Below are positions 16,109-25,229 of a DNA stretch of 64,000 nucleotides, one piece after another. The stretch is from Burkholderia paludis (GTDB lineage Bacteria > Pseudomonadota > Gammaproteobacteria > Burkholderiales > Burkholderiaceae): positions 211,926 through 275,925 of the forward strand of contig NZ_JPGL01000007.1 of assembly GCF_000732615.1 (NCBI RefSeq), in the 5' to 3' direction. Every line of letters starts with the position of its first letter. The first letter of the stretch is position 1. The notes below the pieces were generated by a model, which was given only the letters and a program-made list of their open reading frames with translations, did not search any database and was not told the origin of the DNA. A program made the position numbers and the translations under genes.

Positions 16109-17542
16109 ATGAAACGCTACGAAACCCTCGCCCACACGATCGCCGAAGAAATCCGCAACGGCAACCTCGCCGTCGGCACGCGCCTGCCGTCGCTGCGGCA
16201 GCTCATCGCGCAACATGGCGTGAGCCAGTCGACGGTGTTTCGCGCGTACTACCTGCTCGAACAGTGGGGGCTGATCCGCGCGCGCGAACGCTCGGGCTAC
16301 TACGTCGCGCCGGGCGCGGAGCCGGAGGCGGGCCCGGCCGCGAAACGCCGCGCGAGCCGCGCGGGCGCCAAGCGCAAGGTCGACATCAGCAGCCTCGTGT
16401 TCTCCGTGCTCGACGCGGCCACGCAACCGGGCATCGTGCCGCTCGGCTCCGCGTTCCCGTCGCCGCACCTGTTTCCGCTGCCGCGTCTCGCGAAGTCGCT
16501 CGCACAGGCCACGCGGCTCGTCAGCCCGTGGAGCACGGTCGTCGACCTGCCGCCCGGCAACGAGGCGCTGCGCCAGCAGATCGCGCGGCGCTATCTCGCG
16601 ACGGGCATCTCGCAGCCGATCGACGAGATCGTCGTCACGAACGGCGCGCTCGAGGCACTGAACCTGTGCCTGATGGCCGTCACGCGGCCCGGCGACGTCG
16701 TGGCCGTCGAAGCGCCCGGCTTCTACGCGGCGCTGCAGGCGATCGAGCGGCTCGACCTGCGCGCGGTCGAGATTCCCGTCGATCCGCGCACGGGCCTCGA
16801 TCTCGATGCGCTCGCGCAAGCGCTCGACCGGCACGACATTCGCGCGTGCTGGTTCATGACCAATTTCCAGAATCCGACCGGCGTGACGCTGTCCGCCGGG
16901 AAGAAGCGCGCGCTCGTCGAGATGCTCGCCGCGCGCGACGTGCCGCTGATCGAGGACGACGTCTACGGCGAACTGCATTTCGGCCCCGACTACCCGCTGC
17001 CCGCGCGCGCGTTCGACCGGCACGGCCTCGTGATGCACTGCAGCTCGTTCTCGAAGACGCTCGCGCCCGGCTACCGGATCGGCTGGGCCGCCGCCGGCCG
17101 GTACGCCGAGAAGGTGCAGCGGCTCAAGCTGATGACGACGCTGTCGGCCAGCATTCCCGCGCAGGCCGGCGTCGCAAACTATCTCGAACACGGCGGCTAC
17201 GACCGGCACCTGCGCAAGTTGCGCGGCGCGTTGCAGACGCAGCTCGACCGGATGGACGACGCGCTGCGCCGCTGGCTGCCGGCCGGCGTCGAATGGGTGC
17301 GGCCCGAGGGCGGCTACTTCCTGTGGCTCGCGTTCCCCGACGCGATCGACGCAATGGAACTGCACCGCCAGGCGATCGCGCGCGGGATCAGCTTCGCGCC
17401 GGGGCCGCTGTTTTCCGCCACGCACGGTTTCGAACGCTGCGTGCGCGTGAACTTCGGCCATCCGTGGAGCCGCGACATCGAACGCGCGATCCGCGTGCTG
17501 GGCGAGCTGGTCGCGCAGCCGTCGGTCCGCAAGGGCGGTTGA
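16109..17542 (+). CDS. MocR-type regulator (GntR HTH fused to aminotransferase-like domain)
   Basis: A 477-residue fusion. Residues 1-70 are a GntR winged HTH (EEIRNGNLAVGTRLPSLRQL, GVSQSTVFRAYYLLEQ). A basic linker (KRRASRAGAKRK) follows, then a class-I aminotransferase fold with TNFQNPTGVTLS and the PLP lysine in SSFSKTLAPGYRIGW. MocR proteins use PLP, often bound to an amino acid, as a signal; catalysis is not implied. Start ATG 16109 is where homology begins; ATG 16073 and others are upstream in Pro/Arg-rich sequence. No divergent target is obvious, since the neighbouring upstream gene is the broken TonB-type gene. Confidence 0.88.
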   Translation: MKRYETLAHTIAEEIRNGNLAVGTRLPSLRQLIAQHGVSQSTVFRAYYLLEQWGLIRARERSGYYVAPGAEPEAGPAAKRRASRAGAKRKVDISSLVFSVLDAATQPGIVPLGSAFPSPHLFPLPRLAKSLAQATRLVSPWSTVVDLPPGNEALRQQIARRYLATGISQPIDEIVVTNGALEALNLCLMAVTRPGDVVAVEAPGFYAALQAIERLDLRAVEIPVDPRTGLDLDALAQALDRHDIRACWFMTNFQNPTGVTLSAGKKRALVEMLAARDVPLIEDDVYGELHFGPDYPLPARAFDRHGLVMHCSSFSKTLAPGYRIGWAAAGRYAEKVQRLKLMTTLSASIPAQAGVANYLEHGGYDRHLRKLRGALQTQLDRMDDALRRWLPAGVEWVRPEGGYFLWLAFPDAIDAMELHRQAIARGISFAPGPLFSATHGFERCVRVNFGHPWSRDIERAIRVLGELVAQPSVRKGG

Positions 17543-17642
17543 AGCGCGCACGGTACACGGCGCCTGCCGCCCGCACCGCGGCCGTGCATGCGATGCGCGC
17601 GCGGGTTACAGTGCTGATCCCGCCGCTCCGCCACGATTGCCC

Positions 17643-18038
17643 ATGAGCCCACTGCCCTACCTCGATCACGACGCGCTGTTGACACTGACCGCCGAAGCCG
17701 CGCACGTCACGCAGCCGTGCACGTGCACGAAAACGCCGCTCGCCGGATGGACGACGCTGCCGCTGTCGCTGCAGGACGCGCAACTGACCGAAGTGGCCAC
17801 GCTCGCGCCGCCGGACGATCCCGAGCCGACCTACGCCGAACATCACCCGGCCGGCACGCACTACGCGTCGGACGATGCGCCGATCGCCCTGCGCCATTTC
17901 CCGTACAACCGCTGCACCGTCAGCCGCTGCCGCACGTGCGGCCGCCTGTTCCTGCGCTATCAGGAAGGCGGCGGCTACTTCATCGACCAGCGCATCCGCG
18001 CGCTCGATCCGGCGCTCGTCGTCGACGCCGACGCCTGA
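17643..18038 (+). CDS. Hypothetical Cys-containing protein
   Basis: A 131-residue soluble protein. CTC occurs in the N-terminal third and CTVSRCRTC near residues 91-99, followed by GRLFLRYQEGGGYFIDQRIRAL. The paired Cys groups could bind a metal. The C-terminal Gly-Gly-Tyr-Phe segment looks conserved in character, but I cannot name a family. It lies 100 bp after the MocR gene and about 200 bp before the sulfite/nitrite reductase gene on the same strand; no ribosome site of note. It could be co-transcribed with either neighbour. Confidence 0.55.
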   Translation: MSPLPYLDHDALLTLTAEAAHVTQPCTCTKTPLAGWTTLPLSLQDAQLTEVATLAPPDDPEPTYAEHHPAGTHYASDDAPIALRHFPYNRCTVSRCRTCGRLFLRYQEGGGYFIDQRIRALDPALVVDADA

Positions 18039-18234
18039 ACCCGCCGCGCGCATGCGCGCGTGCCCGTCCCCGCGCCGGCTTCGCGCCGGCCGTCTGCTGC
18101 GCCCTTTTCGTCCCGATCTGCTGCTTGTCCCGCCGCCCGGCGTTCCCTACGCTGTCTCCGGTTGCCCGACACCCGTCGCAACGTCTCTCCCGAGCCGCAC
18201 GCTTCGCGCCGCGGCGCCTCTTGCGTATCACGTC

Positions 18235-20019
18235 ATGTATCGATATACCGTTTTCGACCGGGCGCTCGTGCACAGCCGCGCCGCCCAGTTTCGCGACCAG
18301 CTCGAACGCTGGCAGCACGGCACGCTGAGCGAGGACGCGTTCCGGCCGCTGCGCCTGCAGAACGGCTGGTACGTGCAGCGCCACGCGCCGATGCTGCGCG
18401 TCGCCGTGCCGTACGGCGAGCTGTCGAGCGCGCAGTTGCGCGTGCTCGCACGCATCGCGCGCGACTACGACGTGCCCGACGACGCCACCTACCGCGCCGC
18501 GTGCGACGCGCAGGCCGCGCTCGGCACGCTGCGCCTGCCGACCCGCAGCGCGCACTTCACGACGCGCACCAACGTGCAGTTCAACTGGATTCCGCTCGCG
18601 AAGGCAGCCGACGTGATGGACCTGCTCGCGACCGTCGACATGCACGGCATCCAGACCAGCGGCAACTGCATCCGCAACATCTCGTGCGACGAGCGCGCCG
18701 GCGTCGCGCCGGACGAGATCGCCGACCCGCGCCCGTTCGCCGAAGTGATGCGCCAGTGGACGACGCTGCATCCCGAGTTCGCGTTCCTGCCGCGCAAGTT
18801 CAAGATCGCGATCACCGGCGCGACGGAAGACCGCGCGGCCACCGACTGGCACGACGTCGGGCTGAAGCTCGTGCGCGACGCGGCCGGCGAGCTCGGCTTT
18901 CGCGTCAGCGTCGGCGGCGGGATGGGCCGCACGCCGACGATCGCGACGCTGCTGCGCGCATTCCTGCCGTGGCGCCACGTGATGAACTACATCGAGGCGA
19001 TCGTCCGCGTGTACAACCGCTACGGACGCCGCGACAACAAGTACAAGGCGCGGATCAAGATCCTCGTGAAGACCGAGGGGCAGCGCTACATCGACGACGT
19101 CGAGGAGGAGTTCCGCCAGATCGTCGAACACGACGGCGGGCCGCATACGATTCCGCAGGTCGAGTTCGACCGCGTCGCCGCATCGTTCGTCCCGCCGCGC
19201 GTCGCGCCGCGCACGTCCGGCCTGCGCGACGCAAGCGCGCGCGCGTCGGCGCACGCGGCCCGCCATCCGGCGTTCGCACGCTGGCTCGCACGCAACGTCG
19301 CGGAGCACCGCGACCCGGCGCTGCGCATCGTCACGCTGTCGTTCAAGCGCCGCCTGCAGGCGCCGGGCGATGCGACGCCGGACCAGCTCGACGCGCTCGC
19401 CGATCTCGCCGAGCGCTTCTCGGCCGGCGAGGCGCGCGTCACGCACACGCAGAACGTCGTGCTGCCGTGGGTGCATGTGGACGACCTGTTCCCGCTGTGG
19501 GAAAACGCGCGCGAGATCGGGCTTGCCAGCGCGAACGTGGGACTGCTGACGGACATGATCGCGTGCCCGGGCGGCGACTTCTGCGCGCTGGCGAACGCGC
19601 GCTCGATCCCGATCGCCGATGCGATCGCCGAGCGCTTCCAGGATCTCGACATGCTGCACGACGTCGGCGACATCGACCTGCACATCAGCGGCTGCATCAA
19701 CTCGTGCGGCCATCACCACAGCGGCCACCTCGGCATCCTCGGCGTCGACAAGGACGGCGCGGAGTGGTACCAGGTCACGCTCGGCGGCTCGGACGGCTCC
19801 AGCGCGAGCGGCCCCGCACGTCCCGGCAAGGTGATCGGCCCGTCGTTTTCGGCGGACGAAATCGTCGACGTCGTCGATGCGATCGTCCACACCTATCTCG
19901 ACGCGCGGATCGATGCAGACGGCCGCAGCGAACCCTTCATCGACACGGTGCGCCGCATCGGCCCCGAACCCTTCAAGGCCGCCGCGAACGACGCGCGCCA
20001 TCAGGTGGAGCACGCATGA
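18235..20019 (+). CDS. cysI: Sulfite/nitrite reductase haemoprotein (CysI type)
   Basis: A 594-residue sirohaem and [4Fe-4S] reductase. It has two ferredoxin-like/sirohaem repeats (RTNVQFNWIPL and RVTHTQNVVLPWVHV) and the cluster cysteines in ACPGGDFCALANARS (about 443-449) and SGCINSCGHHH (about 485-490), the C-x5-C...C-x3-C pattern. It reduces sulfite to sulfide with six electrons. The start ATG 18235 matches the family N-terminus; the open frame to 17875 overlaps the previous gene. It overlaps the DUF934 gene by ATGA. In beta-proteobacteria this pair belongs to assimilatory sulfate reduction. The rest of the cys genes are not in the window. Confidence 0.9.
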   Translation: MYRYTVFDRALVHSRAAQFRDQLERWQHGTLSEDAFRPLRLQNGWYVQRHAPMLRVAVPYGELSSAQLRVLARIARDYDVPDDATYRAACDAQAALGTLRLPTRSAHFTTRTNVQFNWIPLAKAADVMDLLATVDMHGIQTSGNCIRNISCDERAGVAPDEIADPRPFAEVMRQWTTLHPEFAFLPRKFKIAITGATEDRAATDWHDVGLKLVRDAAGELGFRVSVGGGMGRTPTIATLLRAFLPWRHVMNYIEAIVRVYNRYGRRDNKYKARIKILVKTEGQRYIDDVEEEFRQIVEHDGGPHTIPQVEFDRVAASFVPPRVAPRTSGLRDASARASAHAARHPAFARWLARNVAEHRDPALRIVTLSFKRRLQAPGDATPDQLDALADLAERFSAGEARVTHTQNVVLPWVHVDDLFPLWENAREIGLASANVGLLTDMIACPGGDFCALANARSIPIADAIAERFQDLDMLHDVGDIDLHISGCINSCGHHHSGHLGILGVDKDGAEWYQVTLGGSDGSSASGPARPGKVIGPSFSADEIVDVVDAIVHTYLDARIDADGRSEPFIDTVRRIGPEPFKAAANDARHQVEHA

Positions 20020-20471
20020 CGCAAACCACGGACAACGACATCGACAACGCCGGCACGCGCGCACGCATCCGGCTGCTGACGCCGGCCGAGCACGACGGCG
20101 ACCCGCGGCGGCACGCCGACGCGACGCTGACGATCGGCAACGACGCGGAACTGCCGCCGCTCGCCTCGCAAATCGCGCAGGCATCGCGCATCGACCTGCA
20201 GTTTCCGTCGTTCACCGACGGCCGCGCGTACAGCCAGGCGTACCTGCTGCGCAAGCGCTACGGCTTCGCCGGCGACCTGCGCGCGACCGGCGACGTGCTG
20301 ATCGACCAGTTGCTGTTGATGGAGCGCACGGGGTTTTCGAGCGCGGTGCTCGGCGACGGTACGGACCTCGCGGCCGCGCGCCGGCAGCTCGACCGGTTTC
20401 CGGGCTTCTATCAGCGCGATGCGCGCACGGAAACGCCGCTTCAGGACGCCCCGACGCAGCCCGGAAAATGA
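20016..20471 (+). CDS. DUF934 protein, sulfite-reductase partner
   Basis: A 151-residue soluble protein. FPSFTDGRAYSQAYLLRKRYGFAGDLRATGDVLIDQL is the DUF934 core, followed by RTGFSSAVLGDG. DUF934 genes regularly follow cysI-type genes in beta-proteobacteria; the biochemical role is not settled, though an electron-transfer or assembly function has been suggested by context. The ATG overlaps the cysI stop by four bases, so translation should be coupled. A strong hairpin follows, shared with the convergent acvB gene. Confidence 0.85.
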   Translation: MTQTTDNDIDNAGTRARIRLLTPAEHDGDPRRHADATLTIGNDAELPPLASQIAQASRIDLQFPSFTDGRAYSQAYLLRKRYGFAGDLRATGDVLIDQLLLMERTGFSSAVLGDGTDLAAARRQLDRFPGFYQRDARTETPLQDAPTQPGK

Positions 20472-20473
20472 AA

Positions 20474-20497
20474 CGGGCGGCACACTGGCCGCCCGCA
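20474..20497. terminator. Terminator between DUF934 and acvB
   Basis: GGGCGGC (20475-20481) and GCCGCCC (20488-20494) enclose loop ACACTG. On the minus strand the stem is followed by TTTCATTTT, so it fits an intrinsic terminator for acvB; it may also serve the plus-strand operon. Confidence 0.65.
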
Positions 20498-20550
20498 CGG
20501 GAAATCGCAAGCCCTCCGGCCGGCGCCCGCCGCGAAGCGGACGCCGGCGT

Positions 20551-21831
20551 TCAGCGCGCCGCCACCGGCTTGCCGAACCCTTCGAGAATCTTCTTCTCGA
20601 GCGCGAGGTAATCGCGGCCGAAGTGGTGATCGCCCTGCGTCTTGATCACGTCGGCGCCGGTGTTCGCGAGCGCCGGGCACATCGTGTCCTTCTCTTCCGC
20701 GCCATAGAAGCACTGCACGAGCTGCGGCGGCACCTTCGCGATTTCCGGCGCGACCTTCAGCGCCTTGTCGCTCGCGGGCATGCCGAGCCAGCCCGTCACG
20801 CGGATCTGGAAATCGGCGGCGGGCGCGAAGCCGAGCAGCGACATCACCGCGACCTTGTCGCGCAGGTCGCCCGGCAGCCGGTTGTAGGCGAACGGCATCA
20901 CGTCGGCGCCGAACGAGTAGCCGACCAGCGCCACGCGGTTCGCATGCCAGCGCGCCATGTAGGTGCGCATCACGCGCGCGAGATCCCGGCTCACCTGCGC
21001 CGGCGGCTTCTCGCTCCAGAAATAGCGCAGGCTGTCGATGCCGACCACCGACACGCCGTCGCGCTGCAGCGCCTCGCCGATCGTCTTGTCGAGATCGCGC
21101 CAGCCGCCGTCGCCCGAGATCACGATCGCGAGCTGGCCGCTGCCGCCCTTGGCCGGCAGCTCGACGAGCGGCAGGTCCGACACGTCGAGCTCGTCGCCGC
21201 TGCCGCTGTCGCGCAGGTGCGACGTGACGAGCGACACGAGTTTCGCGGTGTCGCCCGAGGCGGCCGTCTCGACGAAGCCCGGCATCGCGCGGCGCACGAT
21301 CGTCGGATCGGGCGCGCACGGCTTGAAGCGCGGATCGAGCTTCGCGGCAGGATCGACCGATACCGCGCCGGCGATCGTGTTCTCCGGCGCCATCGACAGG
21401 ATCTGCTTCGCGATCGCACCGCCCTGGCCCACGCCCGCGACGATCGGCGTGAAATAGCGCGACGATTGCACGAGGCGTTCAAGCTGGTGGCTGACCGCCT
21501 CGGCGTCGCCGTCGAGGTGGTGGCAGGCCTCCTGCTTCTGCGCGAGATTCATCGCGTAGCGCTCCGAATCGACGCCGACCGTCATCGCGCCAGCCTTGGC
21601 GAGCGCATCGGCGGCCTGCTGGTCGGCCGCGTTCCAGCCGGCCTCGCGGGAGAACAGCACGACGAAACCGCGCAGCGGCCCGTTCGGACGCGTCACGGTC
21701 ACGGGCCCGTAGCGGCCGCCCGACACGGTTTCGGCCTTCACTGCAACCGGCTGCGTGGCGCACGCGGCGCCGGCCAGCATCATTCCCGCGCAGGCGGCTG
21801 CCGCCCGCGCGATTCCCTTCTTCAACATCAT
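20551..21831 (-). CDS. acvB: AcvB/VirJ-family periplasmic lysyl-phosphatidylglycerol hydrolase
   Basis: A 426-residue secreted protein with signal peptide (about residues 1-26, ending GAACATQ) and two alpha/beta-hydrolase-like VirJ domains. Nucleophile-elbow motif GYSFGADVMPF is in the C-terminal domain; GVGQGGAIAKQIL in the N-terminal one is degenerate. In Agrobacterium AcvB cleaves the lysine from lysyl-phosphatidylglycerol made by the adjacent synthase, and is linked to acid tolerance and virulence. Here the gene directly follows mprF, with ATGATG overlapping its TGA, so the synthase and hydrolase should be made together. Two start ATGs (21831, 21828) are adjacent. Confidence 0.87.
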   Translation of the reverse strand: MMLKKGIARAAAACAGMMLAGAACATQPVAVKAETVSGGRYGPVTVTRPNGPLRGFVVLFSREAGWNAADQQAADALAKAGAMTVGVDSERYAMNLAQKQEACHHLDGDAEAVSHQLERLVQSSRYFTPIVAGVGQGGAIAKQILSMAPENTIAGAVSVDPAAKLDPRFKPCAPDPTIVRRAMPGFVETAASGDTAKLVSLVTSHLRDSGSGDELDVSDLPLVELPAKGGSGQLAIVISGDGGWRDLDKTIGEALQRDGVSVVGIDSLRYFWSEKPPAQVSRDLARVMRTYMARWHANRVALVGYSFGADVMPFAYNRLPGDLRDKVAVMSLLGFAPAADFQIRVTGWLGMPASDKALKVAPEIAKVPPQLVQCFYGAEEKDTMCPALANTGADVIKTQGDHHFGRDYLALEKKILEGFGKPVAAR

Positions 21832-24422
21832 GAACGCCGACCTCCAGCCAGCAATGACAGATCCGCCAGCGTGACGAACACGCCGACCGTGCCCGAGGCC
21901 GCGAGGTAACGCGGCTCCCAGTGCGGTTCGAACTTGCTCTTGAATGCGCGCAAGCCGCGGAAGTTGTAGAAGCGGCCGCCGAAGCGCCAGACCATCAGGC
22001 CGAGCCGGTGCCACGGCGACGGCATCTTGGCCGCCCCCATCCCCGAGAACGGCGCGATGCCCAGGCTCAGCTTGCGGAAGCCCGCCTCCTTCAGATGCAG
22101 CGCGAGCTGCGTGAACAGATACTCCATCGCGTACGGCGATGCGTCCGGCAGATGGCGCATCACGCCGACCGTCGCCTCGGTGTTGAGGTCGGTCGTCATG
22201 AACGTGACGAACGCGATCGGCTTGTCGGCCTGCCGCACCAGCATCACCGACTGCGTCGCGAGATAGCCGTCGTGGAATGCGGCGACCGAGAAACTCTTCT
22301 CGCGCGCGTCGCGGCTGTCGAGCCAGCCGTCCGAGATGTCGCGCAGCCCCGGCAGCGCGGCCGGCACGTCACACGGCGCGATCACCTCGACCGTCAGCGC
22401 ATCCTTGTCGCCGCGGCGCAGCGCATAGCGCAGGTGCGACCGGTTCGATCCCTTCAGGTCGAACTGGTCGAGCGCGATATGCGCTTCCTCGCCCAGCTTC
22501 ATCAGCGTGAGCCCGGCGTCGAGATACAGCGGCAGCGCGTTCGCGCGCACCTGGTAGAACGCCGCGCGGCCGCTGTGCGCGTGCGCGAGCGCGATGAACT
22601 TGCCGATCAGCGCCGGCCACTCCTCGCGCGGCCCGACCGGGTCGTGCAGCGCGGCCCACGTGCGGCCGTACTTCGCGTACATCAGGAAGGCCTGGCGCGA
22701 TTCCGAGAACAGGAACGACTTGTCGCCCATCAGCGCGAGGCCCGCATCGCTGCATTCCTGCGCGCGAATGATCCGCTCGGCGTCGGACAGGTCCTGCGGC
22801 GCGGGCTTCACGAAGCGGCCGGGCGCCGGGCGCAGCAGTTGCCACAGCGCGAACAGCGCGACGAACACGCCGGACGCGAGCGTCGCGCGCAGCGCACGCG
22901 GCGCGCGCGCGTCGAACGAGAAATGCGACCACAGCTCGCGCGTGTACGGCACGTCGCGGAACGCGAAGAACAGCACCCACACGGCCAGGATCAGCACCAT
23001 CGTCACCGACACGAACCAGCTCACCGTGAAGCGCTCGGCGAGCAGCGACGAATGACGGTTGAAGCGGCGGCGGCTCACGATCAGCAGCACCAGCAGCGTG
23101 CCGAGCACGCCGGCCTCGACGAACGCGAGGCCCTTTGCCAGCGACAGCGCGAGGCTCGCCAGCGTCAGCGCGAAGGTCATCCACCACGCGCCGTCGAGCC
23201 GGCGCAGCAGCCCGCGCGCGACGAACAGCAACGCGACGCCGAGCACGCTGCAGATCACCTGCGAGCCTTCGAGCACCCACAGCGGCACGATATGACGCAG
23301 GATCGCGATCCGGTGCCAGAACGCGGGCGTCGCGCTCGAGATCACCAGCATCCCGCCGACCGCGAACGTCACGAGGCTCAGGAACACCGGCGCGAGCTGC
23401 GACACGCGCACGGCCTGCCGCGTCACCAGCCGGCGCCGCAGCGCGCGGCCCTCGAAACCGGCCAGCAGGCCGGCCGACAGCACGAGCGGCACGCCGAAAT
23501 AGATCGCGCGATACGCGATCAGCGCGGCCACCATCACGTGCGCGGGCACTTCGCGGCCGAGCGTGAAGACCATCGCGGCCTCGAACACGCCGATCCCGCC
23601 CGGCGTATGGCCGATCATCCCGAGCAGCAACGCCGCCGCGTAAACGGTGATGAAGGTCGGGAAACCGACCGGCGCGGCCGGCAGCAGCACCCACAGCGTC
23701 AGGCCCGCCGCGACGACGTCCAGCACCGCGTAGACGACCTGCGCGACGAGATCGCGCCGCGCCGGCACGTCGAACGACAGCCACTTGAAGCGGGTGACGA
23801 CCGGACGCGCGGTGTTGCCGCACATCGCGACCAGCGCGGCCATTGCGACGAGCAGCGCGGCGCCGGTCCACGTCAGCACGCCCGGCACGACGTGCAGCAT
23901 CTCGGCCAGGGCCTCCGGCACGCAAACCATGCCGACGGCGGTCATCAGCACCATCGCGAGCGCCAGCGTGCCGCTCGTAAACACCGTCATCCGGCCGATC
24001 TGCGCGGGCGTGACGCCCGACACGCCGTACACGCGCGCGCGGACCGCGCCGCCCGTCAGCGCACCGAAGCCGGTCGCGTTGCCGAGCGCGGACCCGGCGA
24101 TCGCGCCGATCCACAGCGCGGCGCGCGGCACTTTCGCGGCAACGTAGCGCAGGCCGACGGCATCGCGGGCGACGAGCGCGAGATAGCTGAGCGCGGTCGC
24201 GGCCAGCGACGCACTCCACTCGCCGGCGGACATGTGACGCAGCTGGCGGATCACCGACCGGTAGTCGACCGATTCCGACAGATGCTGGAAAACCACGATC
24301 AGCAGCAGGCCGATGCCGAGCGCGAGCAGCGGCGACAGCACGCGTTCGTTGCGGATCAACGCCCGGGCACGGGCGATCACCGCCGCGGCGCGGCCGGGCG
24401 AACCAGAGTGGCGGGAAGACAT
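21828..24422 (-). CDS. mprF: Bifunctional lysyl-phosphatidylglycerol synthase/flippase
   Basis: An 864-residue protein. The N-terminal half has about 13-14 membrane helices, including the flippase part with GHTPGGIGVFEAAMVF. The C-terminal DUF2156 domain (about 545-850) transfers lysine or alanine from tRNA to phosphatidylglycerol; motifs include CSDAGLALMGDKSFLFSES, GRTWAALHDPVGP and AMEYLFTQLALHLKEAGF. Product aminoacyl-lipids lower negative surface charge and reduce binding of cationic peptides. Start at 24422 has no clear ribosome site. It forms an overlapping two-gene operon with acvB. The amino acid specificity cannot be read from sequence. Confidence 0.93.
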   Translation of the reverse strand: MSSRHSGSPGRAAAVIARARALIRNERVLSPLLALGIGLLLIVVFQHLSESVDYRSVIRQLRHMSAGEWSASLAATALSYLALVARDAVGLRYVAAKVPRAALWIGAIAGSALGNATGFGALTGGAVRARVYGVSGVTPAQIGRMTVFTSGTLALAMVLMTAVGMVCVPEALAEMLHVVPGVLTWTGAALLVAMAALVAMCGNTARPVVTRFKWLSFDVPARRDLVAQVVYAVLDVVAAGLTLWVLLPAAPVGFPTFITVYAAALLLGMIGHTPGGIGVFEAAMVFTLGREVPAHVMVAALIAYRAIYFGVPLVLSAGLLAGFEGRALRRRLVTRQAVRVSQLAPVFLSLVTFAVGGMLVISSATPAFWHRIAILRHIVPLWVLEGSQVICSVLGVALLFVARGLLRRLDGAWWMTFALTLASLALSLAKGLAFVEAGVLGTLLVLLIVSRRRFNRHSSLLAERFTVSWFVSVTMVLILAVWVLFFAFRDVPYTRELWSHFSFDARAPRALRATLASGVFVALFALWQLLRPAPGRFVKPAPQDLSDAERIIRAQECSDAGLALMGDKSFLFSESRQAFLMYAKYGRTWAALHDPVGPREEWPALIGKFIALAHAHSGRAAFYQVRANALPLYLDAGLTLMKLGEEAHIALDQFDLKGSNRSHLRYALRRGDKDALTVEVIAPCDVPAALPGLRDISDGWLDSRDAREKSFSVAAFHDGYLATQSVMLVRQADKPIAFVTFMTTDLNTEATVGVMRHLPDASPYAMEYLFTQLALHLKEAGFRKLSLGIAPFSGMGAAKMPSPWHRLGLMVWRFGGRFYNFRGLRAFKSKFEPHWEPRYLAASGTVGVFVTLADLSLLAGGRRS

Positions 24423-24890
24423 AGATTATTCAGTGGCGATGCATAGCGTGTCGCGGCGCAAGCGGCCCAGGCGGCGACGAATCTGGTTGTTCTGCGTGGG
24501 CGGTCGGCCGGAAGAAAAGGCAGGGAACGCCTGAATCAGAACTTACAAGTATACGGGCTTTATATTACAAAATCTTTCCGATTCGCATTGTGCGGTTTTG
24601 TGGCTTCCCGGGCACGTAAACATCGCATCAAAATCGTGCGGCCGAAAACGCAAGGTGCGCATGATACAGGGAACCGGGGCGGGTTTTTCGTCGGACGAAT
24701 GACGAGCCCTGCATTTAGGGGAAATTCTTCCGGCCGCGCCGAACAGGCGAGCACGAATTCGCGGGAGCGCGGTATTGGAGGCAATGGGGACAGGCGGGAT
24801 GATGTGGCGCCCATTTCCGGCAGAACAGAAAAATCGACACTGCCGGGGCGCCCCGGACGGGGTCCTCCCCTGTATTGGCGCCCTTCCGGA
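24423..24890. other. 468-bp gap between divergent-end genes, no gene seen
   Basis: The gap lies between the mprF start and the end of the SMR-type gene, both on the minus strand. It contains an AT-rich stretch near 24540-24580 that may carry the mprF promoter. Near 24840-24860 a GC-rich palindrome (CCGGGGCGCCCCGG), followed on the minus strand after ten bases by TTTTT, could terminate the SMR-type operon. Open frames here lack ribosome sites and coding bias. Confidence 0.4.
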
Positions 24891-25229
24891 TTACGCCACC
24901 CGCGTAACCATCCAGACGCCGATCAGGATGACGAGCGCGCCAACGGCCTGCATGGGCCGCAACAGATGTTCGTGCACCGCCGTGAACGACAGCACGACGA
25001 GCATCGAAACCGCCACCATCGTCGGGTAGGCAATGCCGAGCGACGTCTTGCGCAGCGCGACCGCGTAAAGCACGAACCCGACGCCGTAAGCGCCAATGGC
25101 CGCGCCACGTACAATCCACGGCAAGACGCTCGATTCGCCGAGCGCGATTCCCTTGAGCGCAGCCACCCTGAGCAACACGCTGGCAAGCCCGCCGAACACA
25201 CCACTCGCAATCACGATCAGCCAGTTCAT
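24891..25229 (-). CDS. SMR/EamA-like four-helix membrane protein, candidate lipid-linked sugar flippase subunit
   Basis: A 112-residue protein with four hydrophobic helices, the size of small multidrug-resistance or ArnE/ArnF proteins. GIAYPTMVAVSMLVVLSFTAVHEHL resembles the third-fourth helix region of the SMR family; the usual N-terminal membrane Glu is not obvious. It is the last gene of a three-gene operon; its ATG overlaps the upstream stop (TAATG). Given a DPPR-synthase-like first gene and a multi-helix second gene, transport of a polyprenyl-linked sugar is more likely than drug export, but this is inference from context. Confidence 0.7.
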   Translation of the reverse strand: MNWLIVIASGVFGGLASVLLRVAALKGIALGESSVLPWIVRGAAIGAYGVGFVLYAVALRKTSLGIAYPTMVAVSMLVVLSFTAVHEHLLRPMQAVGALVILIGVWMVTRVA

